From NCBI RefSeq assembly GCF_000003815.2, contig NC_049991.1, positions 10,871,024 to 10,935,023 on the forward strand: a stretch of DNA of 64,000 nt, in the 5' to 3' direction. The notes under the pieces are model-generated. The model did not search any database. It had not been told where the DNA came from and saw nothing but the letters and a program-made list of their open reading frames with translations. Positions 37,195 to 47,566 of the stretch are shown in pieces. Positions within the stretch are counted from its first letter, which is position 1. Each line of letters opens with the position of its first letter. Position numbers and translations under genes: made by a program. This stretch comes from Branchiostoma floridae (taxonomy: Eukaryota; Chordata; Leptocardii; Amphioxiformes; Branchiostomatidae).

Positions 37195-38415
37195 TCTCAA
37201 GAGGGTCTGCATGGGGGGGTCTTGGTAACGCTTAACGGTGAATTCAGGAGGCCCGGTAACGGTTAACGGTAAATTCAGGAGGCCCGATAACGCTTAACGG
37301 TAAATTCAGAATGAGTTACAAAGCATAATAGTAACATTGACCTGCATTCCTATTCATACAACGCTAGAGTACTTATATCAATGGGTGAAAATGCATTGTG
37401 AGAAGCAAAAGGTGCCCAGAACTTGGAGGAATGACAGGGACAATGTCCATGATATCTGTAAATTGACGGAGGCAGAGTTCCCGGCCCGCCACAGAGACGG
37501 CGACAGCAAATTTCTTATAGGGGGATTGAACTATTATTTCAGCACATGGAGCGCCGAAAAAATTTAAAATCAAGACCCTCTTAAATGCGCACTATTTCCT
37601 GTATTTTCGGCAAATTTTGCCGACCGACTAAGCTAGGTTGATTTTAACATTTTCATAAAATTACACATGATTATACTCGTAGCTTTGGCCTCCACCCCAA
37701 GAGCCCCGACATATTTTTACCATTTCGAGCTCGGAAGGCACGAGACGTTGCAATATAAGTCCGGGAAAATTTTAAAATCTGGACCGTCTGAAACGCCATT
37801 TACTGCATTTTGAAGGGCAGATTTTGCCGTAAGACGAAGCTAAATTAAATGACATTTTATTAGAGAGAAAAGTTTTTGGTGCGAAAACCCACGCCCCTAA
37901 CATATTTTCGCCATGTCGTCGTGAGCGCCAAAGACACAATTTAGCCGTCGCAATGGAGGTCCGGAGAAACCTCATTTTCTGCATTCTAGGAGAACTTTCT
38001 GTCCGAAACTAAGCTATGTTTGACACTGAAATATGTATGAGTGATAACTGAGGTTTGAGGGCGACGCTTCCGCAACATATGTTCAGCGCCATGTTCAGCG
38101 CCGAAGGCCGGGAAATCGGGAAATTTTGAAATCTGGACCCTTTGAAACGCAATTTCCTGCATTTTCAGGGGTTCTATCTGGCATTTGACTTCGTGTGTAT
38201 AGTATAACGGGTTACGAAGAATTTCTTGGTAACGCTTAACGGTGAATTCGGGATAACAAATAACGATTAACGTTGAATTAAAACGACCAATAACGCTTCA
38301 CGAAGAATATACCGATAACGGTTAACGTTGAATTAGAGCGGGTCGGTAACGATTAACGGTGAATTAAAATGGCTCGTAACGCTTAACGGAAAAAGGCATG
38401 CAGACCCTCTCTCAA
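37195..38415. mobile_element. Non-autonomous DNA transposon, copy 2, 6-bp target duplication
   Basis: The element is 37201-38409 (1,209 bp), in the same orientation as the copy at 14466-15710 and nearly identical over most of its length. Ends are GAGGGTCTGCATG and its complement; TCTCAA flanks both sides (37195-37200, 38410-38415). It has the same three left and about six right TAACG.TTAACGG iterons. It differs by small deletions, for example the CCGAAGGCGCG...GGGGGTCCGG stretch of copy 1 is missing near 37557. No transposase is encoded. It sits just 3' of the third membrane-protein paralogue. Confidence 0.87.
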
Positions 38416-39152
38416 AGCAGAACTTCTCCAGGCAAATTCGTAGCTTCCGCCAAGTCCTGTAGGCTGTAGTCTCAACATGCTGCTACAATTTTGCTACTGA
38501 CCTTATCGAACAAAGAAAAGGCTGGCTTAACCGGCTTTCGGCAATGAGTCATATCATACAAAATGTATTTTGTGTTCAGTTTGCCAACAGACGCATGAGT
38601 GACCATATTTGGGCAAAGGCCATCCAACTCTAGTACGGTACTATACCGTATTATGTTTTCCCTGTCAGGTCGTGAATGTCAAGTTTTCTAACACAGTAGT
38701 ATTAAAGTGAGTACAAATATTCAACAGCATCTCACACCACAAAATTGTACTATAAGGTAACTTAACCATGTATATTATAACCAAGGACGCTATACTGTAT
38801 AGAGGGGATTAGAGGGACTACTATACAACCAAGAAATATGCGTACATATATAACAAGTTGTGTTCATACAAACTTGCTACTTATATATCAGATCTTGTCA
38901 GCTTTAACCATTTGTAACAATAAAATAACCTTTCACTAGTCGCTGTTTTCTTAAGCTTTGTCGAGTCCTTGAACCTTCAGTTGCAGCTCTGAAACAATAT
39001 CTGCACACAGATCCGAAGTATAAACACCCTCAAGCACAGCGTAGGGCTTCTTTCACATTACAATATGTATCTAGTTTTCACTTTTCATGGGCAACATGTC
39101 TTTAACGACTAAAATGCCCTTAATAACCGAATATTTATCAATATTTACTCAC

Positions 39153-39185
39153 CTCTCGCAAACTTGAAATTCTAACGCCCGCCAT
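39153..39185 (-). other. Possible leftward first exon divergent from FLCN
   Basis: On the minus strand ATGGCGGGCG opens eleven codons (MAGVRISSLRE) that run straight into a strong donor, GTGAGTAAA. The AATATGGCGG context resembles a YY1 site, common at start sites. An acceptor-like TGTGCAG precedes 39000, but the sequence there has an early stop in the required phase, so I cannot build a protein. It could be a non-coding or very short transcript. Confidence 0.25.
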
Positions 39186-39199
39186 ATTTTGGTATTTGA

Positions 39200-39207
39200 T
39201 CACGTGA
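39200..39207. promoter_or_regulatory. CLEAR/E-box motif TCACGTGA, distal
   Basis: The palindrome TCACGTGA, extended to GATCACGTGACC, lies 516-523 bp above the FLCN start codon. It matches the core bound by TFEB/TFE3/MITF (GTCACGTGAC). See the second copy at 39436. Confidence 0.6.
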
Positions 39208-39435
39208 CCTTGTATGCACATGAGATGGCATCAAAACGATTGAATAAGCCTGAAGAAAGTAAAATATCTGGTGTATAAAAGATATAATTAACTCTTTTAA
39301 AATAGAGATATGTTGTATGAACATTTTTCACACATTTATGGCTTGTATCGTACATCGACATGGCACCGTGTGGCAATTTACTATTTCCCTTTTCGTTCAT
39401 TTGTTTGTTTGCCCCGAGGTCAAAGGTGTGACCAG

Positions 39436-39443
39436 TCACGTGA
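39436..39443. promoter_or_regulatory. CLEAR/E-box motif TCACGTGA, proximal
   Basis: The same 8-bp palindrome, in context CAGTCACGTGAAG, lies about 280 bp above the FLCN start codon. Two copies within 244 bp directly upstream of FLCN, a known negative regulator of TFEB/TFE3, suggest feedback control; binding is inferred, not shown. Confidence 0.6.
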
Positions 39444-39722
39444 AGCTTTACTGTTAGTCAGAACCACAAGATCACAAGTTTTTCAAGGCATTTCTGGAGC
39501 ATTAGGTCGCTTCTTCTCGTTGTGTTTTCTGAGGGAAGTCACCAGTTGTATTCTGTATGTTGTTCAGCGGTTCTGTCGTTACGAGTAATACGGGGACTCT
39601 CCACAAAGCGTGCCAATTAAATATGTCTGTTTGTTTACTGAAGCGGACCAGCTAAGAAATAATTTTTGGGTCAAGAAGTTTCGTTGGTGACGTTAGTTGG
39701 CCTGTGTTACTTTTGATGGAAG

Positions 39723-42700
39723 ATGAACGCGATCATCGCCTTGTGCCACTTCTGCGAGCTGCACGGCCCGAGCGTGTTGTTCCACACACAAGCCTTTCAC
39801 TCCAGGGAGCCTCAGGTATGAACACCTGCCTTGTTTCTGTGAAACAACAACATCATTATAAAGTTAATCATTAATTTAACAGACATTTATTCAATGTCAA
39901 GCATGATAATTTCTCTAGTATTCAGATATGCAGATTGAATACGAGCGATCTTTTTTTTCAGTTGTTTTCTGTTTACACCGAAAAATTGAAATTTATACCT
40001 AGAAATATACACAAAGTCATGTATCATGCCCATGACATTTTGTGTATTTTGATGTCTTTTATATCATACTTTTCGCTCCCAAAAGCTGCCTGGCTGGGCC
40101 CCAGATTGGAAATGTGACCTAAGCCTAACTGGGAGTGCTGGTATATGATATTTATAATGAACCTGTTGTTTATTATCCCATATTTTAGAAAGAAGAATGA
40201 ACTCCTTAATTTCATAGAATTCACCAGGGAATAAACACTGCAGGGTTTTCTAATAAAGTCTTAAAATCTCAAACTGCATGTTCATCATTATAAGTCTGTA
40301 ATGATTTCGATAGATCAGATAACAGTGATGTAGGAGGCTCTCGTTATACCAAGGACTTTATATAAAGTCCTTGGCAATACTAGTACATGTATGTGATGAT
40401 GCAATGTCTCTATTTCTAACTCCAAGGGACTGGATGCAGAGTCAGGTGAAGAGTCAGGCTCTCTTGCCTCCTTCCTGTCGTCAGGCCGGCGTTCCCGGTC
40501 TCAGTCAGCAGCATCCAGCACCAGCAGTGTGTCCAACACTCCCAAGAAATCAGAAACTTGTCAGGTACTACAAACAAGTACATCATACATACTGGTCATG
40601 GAATTTATGTACATCATATAACGTCCTTGGCATTTGCCCATATGCTTTGTTGTTAGTTGCAATCCCATTGATAAATTGCCCGACACATTTCATCATGGTT
40701 GACAAGATGTTGCCAAGCAACCCATTGTTGAAACATCTTCCCTGCTGTGAACTGATGAAAGCACCAAATTTGTACTGGCTGCAGCAATAGTCTGCCTGAA
40801 GGTATGAAGCTATTTTATCATTTTCTCACCTTTTGTTGTGACAGGCCTGCAGATCTGTGCCCTCAGGCCATCCAGGCTTCGTCAGCAAAGACCCAGATAC
40901 CAAGATAAGCTATGTGAGCAGTCAGTACCCAGAGCATCCCCAGCTCTTCAGTATCGTCAGACAGGCCTGTGTCCGAAGTCTCAGCTGTGAGGTAGGTCAT
41001 TTCTACCCGCTACTTTGCAGTACTACTTCTTCTACTTCTACACAATACTAGACAAAACCCCGCATGGGGCATGACGTCTAGGACAGATTGGACTAGTTGG
41101 TTGAACCTAGGAAAAAATATTGTATTTATGGTTACCTGACCAACACCCTAGGCTTGCTGCCCCAAATTTTTGGTAGGGACATAAAAGTTTGATCTGAGTG
41201 ATAAAAATGCTGTATAGTCATTTTCCAACATATTTTCCCCATTTATGTCCCAATAGAAAAGTTACATAAATGGACCCACCAAACCTAAGCTCCCAAATAT
41301 GTTTGAATCATGCATTATTGTAATTGTATATTTCTTGGATCACTTCAGCTGAAATCTAAAGAAAGATAGACTTGATACCTACCTGCTGACATTTCCTAAG
41401 GCCTTACTCCCTGTGTTGAAAAACATTCAGTTATATGATTAGCCCTTATTTAATCCCAGATTGTCAGAAGAAGAACAGACCCTGCTGTGTTATCTGATGA
41501 TGTTGCAGAAAAGAGATTAAGACACTTACTGCTTGAGAAGTGTGGGACGCAGGGCGTGCCTTTTCACAATAGGGCAAGTCAGAGTTAGTTACTGTAGACA
41601 GGGTCTGGGCTCTCTGTAATGTTTATTAACATTCTGTTGAACATATTTGGTTATAATCAACGTAGAAACATTGGTGATCTTTATTAACCTACAAGCATAT
41701 CTACAGGTGGCATAAGACAATATCAAAATAGCCAAGGCAGTATCCAACTGGCCACCTGGATACATATTAGATCTTTATATACTAATTGTCATTTTGTCCT
41801 TCTCTTCTAGGGTGTTACTATTTTGCATGTACTTACTCAACCCTTTCATTCAGTAAACACAATATGCATTGCTATATGACCAAATGATATTAACCTTATA
41901 CAAAACTAATAGGGTGTACTAAACTACAGTCAAACCTGCCCAAGCGACCACCTCTTCTTAGCGACCACCTGGCCATTGCAACTGCTTTTTCTCGGTCCCG
42001 AAAATTTTCCCCATTGACGTAAGTATTAAGCAACCTCTTCACAACAACCACCCAGCCAACATAACCACGGCCACCAAAAATTGAACCAAATCTACCGATA
42101 ACGAACACGTCATTTTCAAATTTTGAGGTGTCATCCATTTTCAATGATAGCTAGCGCAATTTTGTGCCGAATTCGGTCAGTTTGCGACAGATTTTGACTA
42201 ACATTATGATGTTATCTTCAAAATGAATATGGCGACGGACGCAGGTGCTTGTGCTTGCCATTTGCCATTAAACACAAGGGAAACCATTTAAACTATGCAT
42301 CGGGTATGTTGTGAGTCGATACTCTTCTAACCGCCCACCTGACAAAATCGACTGCTTTTGCCCGATCCCCAGGTGGTCGTCTTGGGCAGGGTTGACTGTA
42401 CTTTCATGGAATGGTGTAACATGTTTAGTACTCACACTTACTTTAACAAAAATGTAATTATAATCATAAACTATGTAAGGAAAACCTGGTTTATTGCATG
42501 GGGGACAGAGATGTCTGGAAGGAGAGGGTGGACTTGGTCCGGGCAAGCAGCCAGCGATGATGATGATGATGATGATGATGATTGCATAAGTACTAGTGAA
42601 TAAGAAAAAAATTAATGATATGCCATGTCACTTACTCTAGGTGTGCCCTGGACGAGAGGGTCCCATATTTTTTGGAGATGATCACTGGGGTCATGTGTTC

Positions 42701-45700
42701 AGCCATACATTCTTCATTAAGGACAGCCAGGCCCGAGGTTTCCAGCGCTGGTACTCCATCATTGTTGTCATGATGGACAAAATCTACCTCATCAACTCAT
42801 GGCCCTTCCTGGTCAAGCACATTGGAGAGATCATCAGCAAACTACAGGACAAGGCAATTAAGGTGTGTGGTTTACTTTGAGAAGTGTGTTTTATAAACAA
42901 GTCTTTATTGACTGATTTAAGGCCTAATTGCTGTTGTAGCTCTGACTGGAGTCATCGCATAACAAGTCATGTTGTATACCACAGATATTTCAGGAGAAGG
43001 ACCAAGTAAATATGTAGTGATGTTCTATGTTATCACAGGTATTCATTTGTACCATATATGTGAACAGGAGTAGTATCTTTCCATGAAAAGATGTTACCAT
43101 ATGGTATTTTATGTTGCATGAAAGGTATATGATCAGGAGCGGTACCATGAAAAGATGTTACCATATGGTATTTCATGTTGCATGAAAGGTATATGATCAG
43201 GAGCGGTACCATGAAAAGATGTTACCATATGGTATTTCATGTTGCATGACAGGTATATGATCAGGAGCGGTACCATGAAAAAATGTTACCGTATGGTATT
43301 TTATGACAGGTATATGACCAGGAGCAGAACCAGTGTCCAGAGAGAGCCAGGAGAATGAACGAGTCGTTCATGGCGCCGGGGGATTTCTTCCGGAGGCAGC
43401 GTGGTGGGGATCACTTCAGGCCACTTGTCACCCTCACAAAAGATGATGGTTTATTCAAGTGAGTTAGAAAGTCCTCTGTTAAATGTTTTATGTAACATCA
43501 CTATTCATTCAACTCAGCAGTGTATCTTATGGTTTGAAAATAAATCCAATTACTGTACCATATTTATAAGGTATACATGTCTTAAAGCTGTTTCAATATT
43601 GTTCAATGTTATTTGCTTTATTCGGAATAAAACAATCTTTAGATAAAGCCACCGCCTCATTACCAGTTAGAAACAAACTTTTCGATGCATGTGTCAAACC
43701 TATTCTACTTTATGGCTCAGAAATCTGGGGCGCATTAAAAAGCCCTAAAACCTGTCCCATTGAATCTGTTCACCTTAAATTCTGCAAACAAGCACTAAAT
43801 ATCCCCAGACCAGCATCTAACCTTGCCACAAGAGCGGAATTAGGGAGGTACCCCATTCAACTGGAAGCCTCCCTGAACGCTATCAAACACTTTCTAAGAA
43901 TCCGTCAAAACGTGCCAGCTGACAGTCTACAAGCCGACGCCCTATCTTGTCAATTACAACTAGATGCAAATGGAAACAAGTGCTGGGCGTCCGGCGTTCG
44001 TAAGATACTGGAGGAATGCGGTTTTGCCTACATATGGAGATCTCAGATATCTCTAGGAACAAACCTATTACCTATAACCAACGCCATCAGCCAACGATTA
44101 AAGGATATTTATATTCAAACATTTAAAGCTGAAATACACAATGACAACCGGGACAAATCTTTCGGTAACAAATTACGAACCTATAGATTATTCAAGACTA
44201 TTTATAAAGAAGAAGAATATCTGATGGTGAAAAACATACAACACAGAGTGGCTGTCACTAAACTCCGGATTAGTTGCCACAAGTTACATATCGAAACTGG
44301 AAGGCACAACCGCACCCCTCTGCAGCATAGAGTCTGCCAATTTTGTGATTTGCAACAAGTCGAAGATGAACAGCATTTTATTTTACACTGTAAACTGTAC
44401 CATAATGAACGGATTGTGCTTTATGAATATATAAGAAAAGAGTTCCCATATTTTGAACACCTTAATGCAACGGATAAATTTCTATTTTTGATGCGCCTAG
44501 ACAAACCCTGTATATCAAACATTATCTGTTCCTATATCTACAACTGTACAAAGAAGCGAGAAGATGTCGACCATCCTGTTAGCTTAGTACCTTCAGCTAG
44601 TTAATTGTATCTTGTTGTTTTTGCATATGTTTGTTATGTCTGTTATCAGTCATGTCTGTTATCAGTGACCTGTACCTAGCCCGTCGAGGCATGAATGTAC
44701 AATAAAGGTCTTTCATTCATTCATTCGTTATTGAATGTATCCAGGTTTTCCTTGTCATATGATAAACCAATATACAATTTAATTGAATGAGAAGAATATA
44801 AGACAAGGCCTGATTACCATGGTATCTCTGTTGATACCTGGCTAATAGTGGCTGTGTTTTTAAGGTGGCTGCACCAGTGGTTTGTATGGGTGCTAAAGGC
44901 TGGGGGAAACAGGATGACAGAGAAACTACTGGAAGGGCCTCCGACAGAGGACGTCCTTATAGACATGGAGAAACAGGAAGGTAGGAAATTATGGCAGAAT
45001 ATCACTACCGTGAAATCCAGGCTTAAAAAAGTGACAAAACATTATTCAATGCTATTAGTAATGTTCAACATACAGTAATCTATTGATAATGGGTCAATTG
45101 CATTCAAATTTGTTGGCTTGCATTCAATTTCAGTCCAATGTTTGGTGACAAATCATTCCAAAAATGCAATGTATTCTTAGTGATTTTGAGAAAAACTCAT
45201 TTGCAGTACTAAACTGCCTCATATGTCCAATTTTCTGATACTAATGCTGTATTGTGATTTGGCCTAATCTGCCTGCATGAAATTAACTTGATCAATCAAT
45301 TGATCAATCAATCAATACAGAAACGGAAGAAGGTTTCATTAAGATCAACACCAAGCCTATGCCAAGCCCAGACCAACCCACAGCTACTGAAGAGCTCCAG
45401 CAGACGTCCCCACCAGAGGCAGAAGAGGCTGGTGCAGAGGGTGATGCAGACAGCACAGCACCAGTCTTCACATCCCTCAGACACTTCAGACAAGTAAGTC
45501 ACAATCTGTGCTTGAAATGGTGATCTCATTGAGTCTGCGCAAGAAATCCTGTCCTAAGAGTTTTTGTAGAAGGAATTTTGCATTCTCCTGTCCTGAAACT
45601 TGCTCTCAGTGTTGAATACAGCCTTTTGTTTGTTTTTTCACAGATAATTGGCAGTCAAGGGTTCCATTCTATTGCACACCATATCCTGATCGGTAATCAA

Positions 45701-46749
45701 ATCATCATCAGAGGAGAGAAAAGGCCCACAATGGAGTCAATCATCAATGTTTTAAAGGTGAGTAAATGTCTATTTTTGAATGGATATTTCTTTGTTCCTT
45801 CACCAAGTTAATTCTTTACCTTCAACAAAGTAACTCTTAAAACACATTGATTTGTGACTTCTTGTTTTGCAGTCTTTACTGCCAATGGGCTGCTGTCGAA
45901 TAGTTCCATACAGCGCCACCTATGAAGACTCCTGGAAGTGCAATTTCCTGGGTCTCCCACTTGTAGCACAAATACCTGCACACGTCATGTCTTCAGAGTA
46001 CTACGTCATCATCGATGTGCTATCACCAGCAAAAGTACAACAAACTTTGGAGCCAGATGTGTTCTTTCAATACTCCTTCCTCATGACCACAAAGGCTCAG
46101 TTACCTGAGAAAGGTGAGAAGAAAGTCTCTTTGGTTTTAGCTTGACATTTGTTTTTGTCAGCATTTCTGGATATAAAGTTGCTCTTTTTACTGTTCTTTA
46201 CTTGACCATGTTCATATATCCTCTATTGGCTACAGGCCCTGCCATCCTACAGAAGATAGAACTTGCCCTAGAGAATGAGAACCTGTCCAGTGCAGTAGTA
46301 GATGCCTGTTTGGTGTCCCTCAAGGAGGAATGGATGAAGTAAGTTTATCCTTCACAACACAAAACTTGAATATGCTAATTCTTCACCTTGATTTTGTCCT
46401 GTTTTGCAAGAGGCATTTTTGTAACTACTCTTTCTTTGTTGTGCTCTTTTGAACATTCATGCAAGTCCTAATGAGAATTTTCCTGTGATCTGTTGGAACC
46501 ACTATTTTTTCTTCACTGTCATGACCTATTAATAATGTTCTCCCCTCTGTAATCCCTAGCAAAGTGAAGGTGCTGTTCAAGTTCTCCCGAGCTGGCAGCC
46601 GGTCCAGAGAGGACACCCTGAAGCTGCTGCAGGTGCTGGAGGCTACAGAGGAGGACACGCAGATGCTGAAGTTCTGGATGACAGGACTGAGTAATCAACA
46701 CAGGACACACATGCTGTCATCAGCAATCAGTACTTCACCTCCTATGTAA
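39723..46749 (+). CDS. FLCN: Folliculin, complete
   Basis: Folliculin, with FNIP partners, is the GTPase-activating protein for RagC/D at the lysosome. It allows mTORC1 to phosphorylate TFEB/TFE3. Eleven coding exons: 39723-39815, 40427-40564, 40845-40991, 42641-42862, 43310-43458, 44865-44980, 45321-45493, 45644-45757, 45873-46113, 46236-46338 and 46560-46749 (TAA). All phases agree and give 561 residues against 579 in human. The start [20 protein letters not shown] is almost the human start. The longin region contains [20 protein letters not shown], then [17 protein letters not shown], in which the arginine corresponding to human Arg164 (the Rag arginine finger) is kept at residue 158. The C-terminal DENN region contains [15 protein letters not shown] and LKFWMTGLS. 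The serine-rich and acidic linkers are the diverged parts. The exon-5 acceptor lies within a 64-bp minisatellite, and intron 5 holds a LINE fragment. Confidence 0.97.
40349..40374. repeat. 26-bp perfect palindrome of the CCAAGG...CCTTGG set
   Basis: CCAAGGACTTTAT is followed directly by its exact complement. It sits in FLCN intron 1. The flanking pentamers are TTATA and CAATA, which match at three of five positions, so a target duplication is only suggestive here. Confidence 0.6.
41704..41758. repeat. Short inverted-end repeat related to the hairpin at 63783
   Basis: The segment begins CAGGTGGCATAAGACAATAT and ends GGCCACCTGG, so its ends are inverted. Its GTGGCATAAGA..TATCAAA.. and ..GCCAAGG.. 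blocks match, read as complement, the right arm of the hairpin in the last SNX14 intron. Both are likely members of one small MITE family. Confidence 0.5.
41925..42400. mobile_element. Tc1/mariner (pogo-like) MITE in FLCN intron 3
   Basis: The element spans 41927-42398 (472 bp) between TA dinucleotides. Its ends are inverted repeats of about 28 bp beginning CAGTCAAACCTGCCCAAGCG on the left and CAGTCAACCCTGCCCAAGAC on the complement of the right end. A TA target and CAGTCAAACCT-type ends are typical of pogo/Tigger-like elements. No transposase is present, so it is non-autonomous. Confidence 0.8.
42556..42582. repeat. (GAT)n microsatellite
   Basis: About nine GAT triplets lie in FLCN intron 3, between the MITE and exon 4. 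Confidence 0.9.
43081..43309 (+). repeat. 64-bp minisatellite that includes the FLCN exon 5 splice acceptor
   Basis: Three full units start at 43081, 43145 and 43209, exactly 64 bp apart, and a shortened fourth starts at 43273. Each begins CCATGAAAAGATGTTACC (third base run AAAAAA in the fourth) and ends with AAGGTATATGATCAGGAGC or a variant. The fourth runs into the real exon: TATGACAG|GTATATGACCAGGAGC. The third unit carries TGACAG|GTATATGATCAGGAGC, an intact-looking acceptor plus the first exon codons. The first two have GAAAG in place of GACAG. An older partial copy (GAACAGGAG) may lie near 43062. Confidence 0.9.
43590..44730 (+). mobile_element. 5'-truncated non-LTR retrotransposon (LINE, CR1/Jockey-like) in FLCN intron 5
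   Basis: A 332-codon frame (43606-44604) encodes the end of a LINE polyprotein. Its start, [19 protein letters not shown], is the conserved end of the reverse-transcriptase region in CR1/L2/Jockey-type elements. A C-terminal CxxC...H...C cluster (about CQFCDLQ...HFILHC) follows. The frame is intact to its stop; a short 3' UTR, an AATAAA at 44701 and an ATTC tail (about 44711-44726) follow, as in elements that end in short tandem repeats. The catalytic YxDD region and endonuclease are missing, so it is a dead 5'-truncated insertion. It has the same orientation as FLCN and is removed with the intron. The exact left border and target duplication are unclear. Confidence 0.85.
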
Positions 46750-47566
46750 CTTAATGAAGGGGATCACTGGTTGATTCTCTCATTAGCTCAGAAATAATTA
46801 ATGATACAATGTAAAATGTAAAGTAACTGGAACGTAGGAGGATATTGAATTCAGATGCTGATTTGAAATTCAGAATAAAAGTCTCAATTTTTTTTAATAC
46901 AATGATGAATTAAATGCTCAATAAGGTGGTGTTGCAAGGCCATACCTTGGAATGTCTCTATATTGCAGAGACTTGGAAACATACAATAGAGTTGATGGTC
47001 AGACATCCAGATAATAAGATATGCCAAATAGCAATTACTCAAGCAAATGTGTACATTAATGGTGCTGCATATTTCTATCTTATGCTATTCAGTGCAATGA
47101 ACTGTAAGTCTATTGTAAGTATATTATGCAACATGAACAATATGTCCTCAAAATTACAACATGTACATGGTTGGTTGAATCATTCAACCAACATACATAT
47201 ACTTGAATGTGTAGGTAATGAAATACAGGTATCAATGCATATTGTTGTTAGATGAATAACAGCATAAAACTACCAGATTGGGACTTGACAATTGAATTGA
47301 ATATAATATATCTATGAAAGCAGAAAGTATCAATTCTCAATGGCATTGGAAGGTAGTTTTGTCTTTCACTATTGAAACACAGTATACTTTTAATCTATAT
47401 TTTGTACAGATGTACAAAGAATATTAAATACAACACAGAATACAAGAAAATAAATCATTTCTTGTCTCCTAAATTGTGTGTGCATCAGTCAGTCTTCCTG
47501 AACTGCTATCAAAGAACACCAAAAAACATACATGTAGGAAGCCCTGGACAAAGCGACCAAAGTTTA
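46750..47566. other. Convergent 3' interval between FLCN and METTL25B
   Basis: The two genes end facing each other with about 820 bp between stop codons. An AATAAA for FLCN lies at 46874. I see no other gene or element. Confidence 0.6.
46874..46879 (+). terminator. AATAAA polyadenylation signal of FLCN
   Basis: This is the first canonical hexamer after the FLCN stop codon, about 125 bp downstream. Confidence 0.55.

Larger units (their letters stand above)
38416..39722. other. Upstream region of FLCN
   Basis: AT-rich up to about 39100, then a promoter-like stretch with two TCACGTGA boxes (39200, 39436). It has a possible leftward start exon at 39185-39153 and the FLCN start codon at 39723. 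No other gene is seen. Confidence 0.5.

Noticed and set aside
42556..42582. (GAT)n run as a possible coding acidic tract
   Set aside because: It lies inside FLCN intron 3, between well-supported exons.
43606..44604. A host gene nested in FLCN
   Set aside because: The sequence is the C-terminal part of a LINE reverse transcriptase polyprotein with a retroelement tail.
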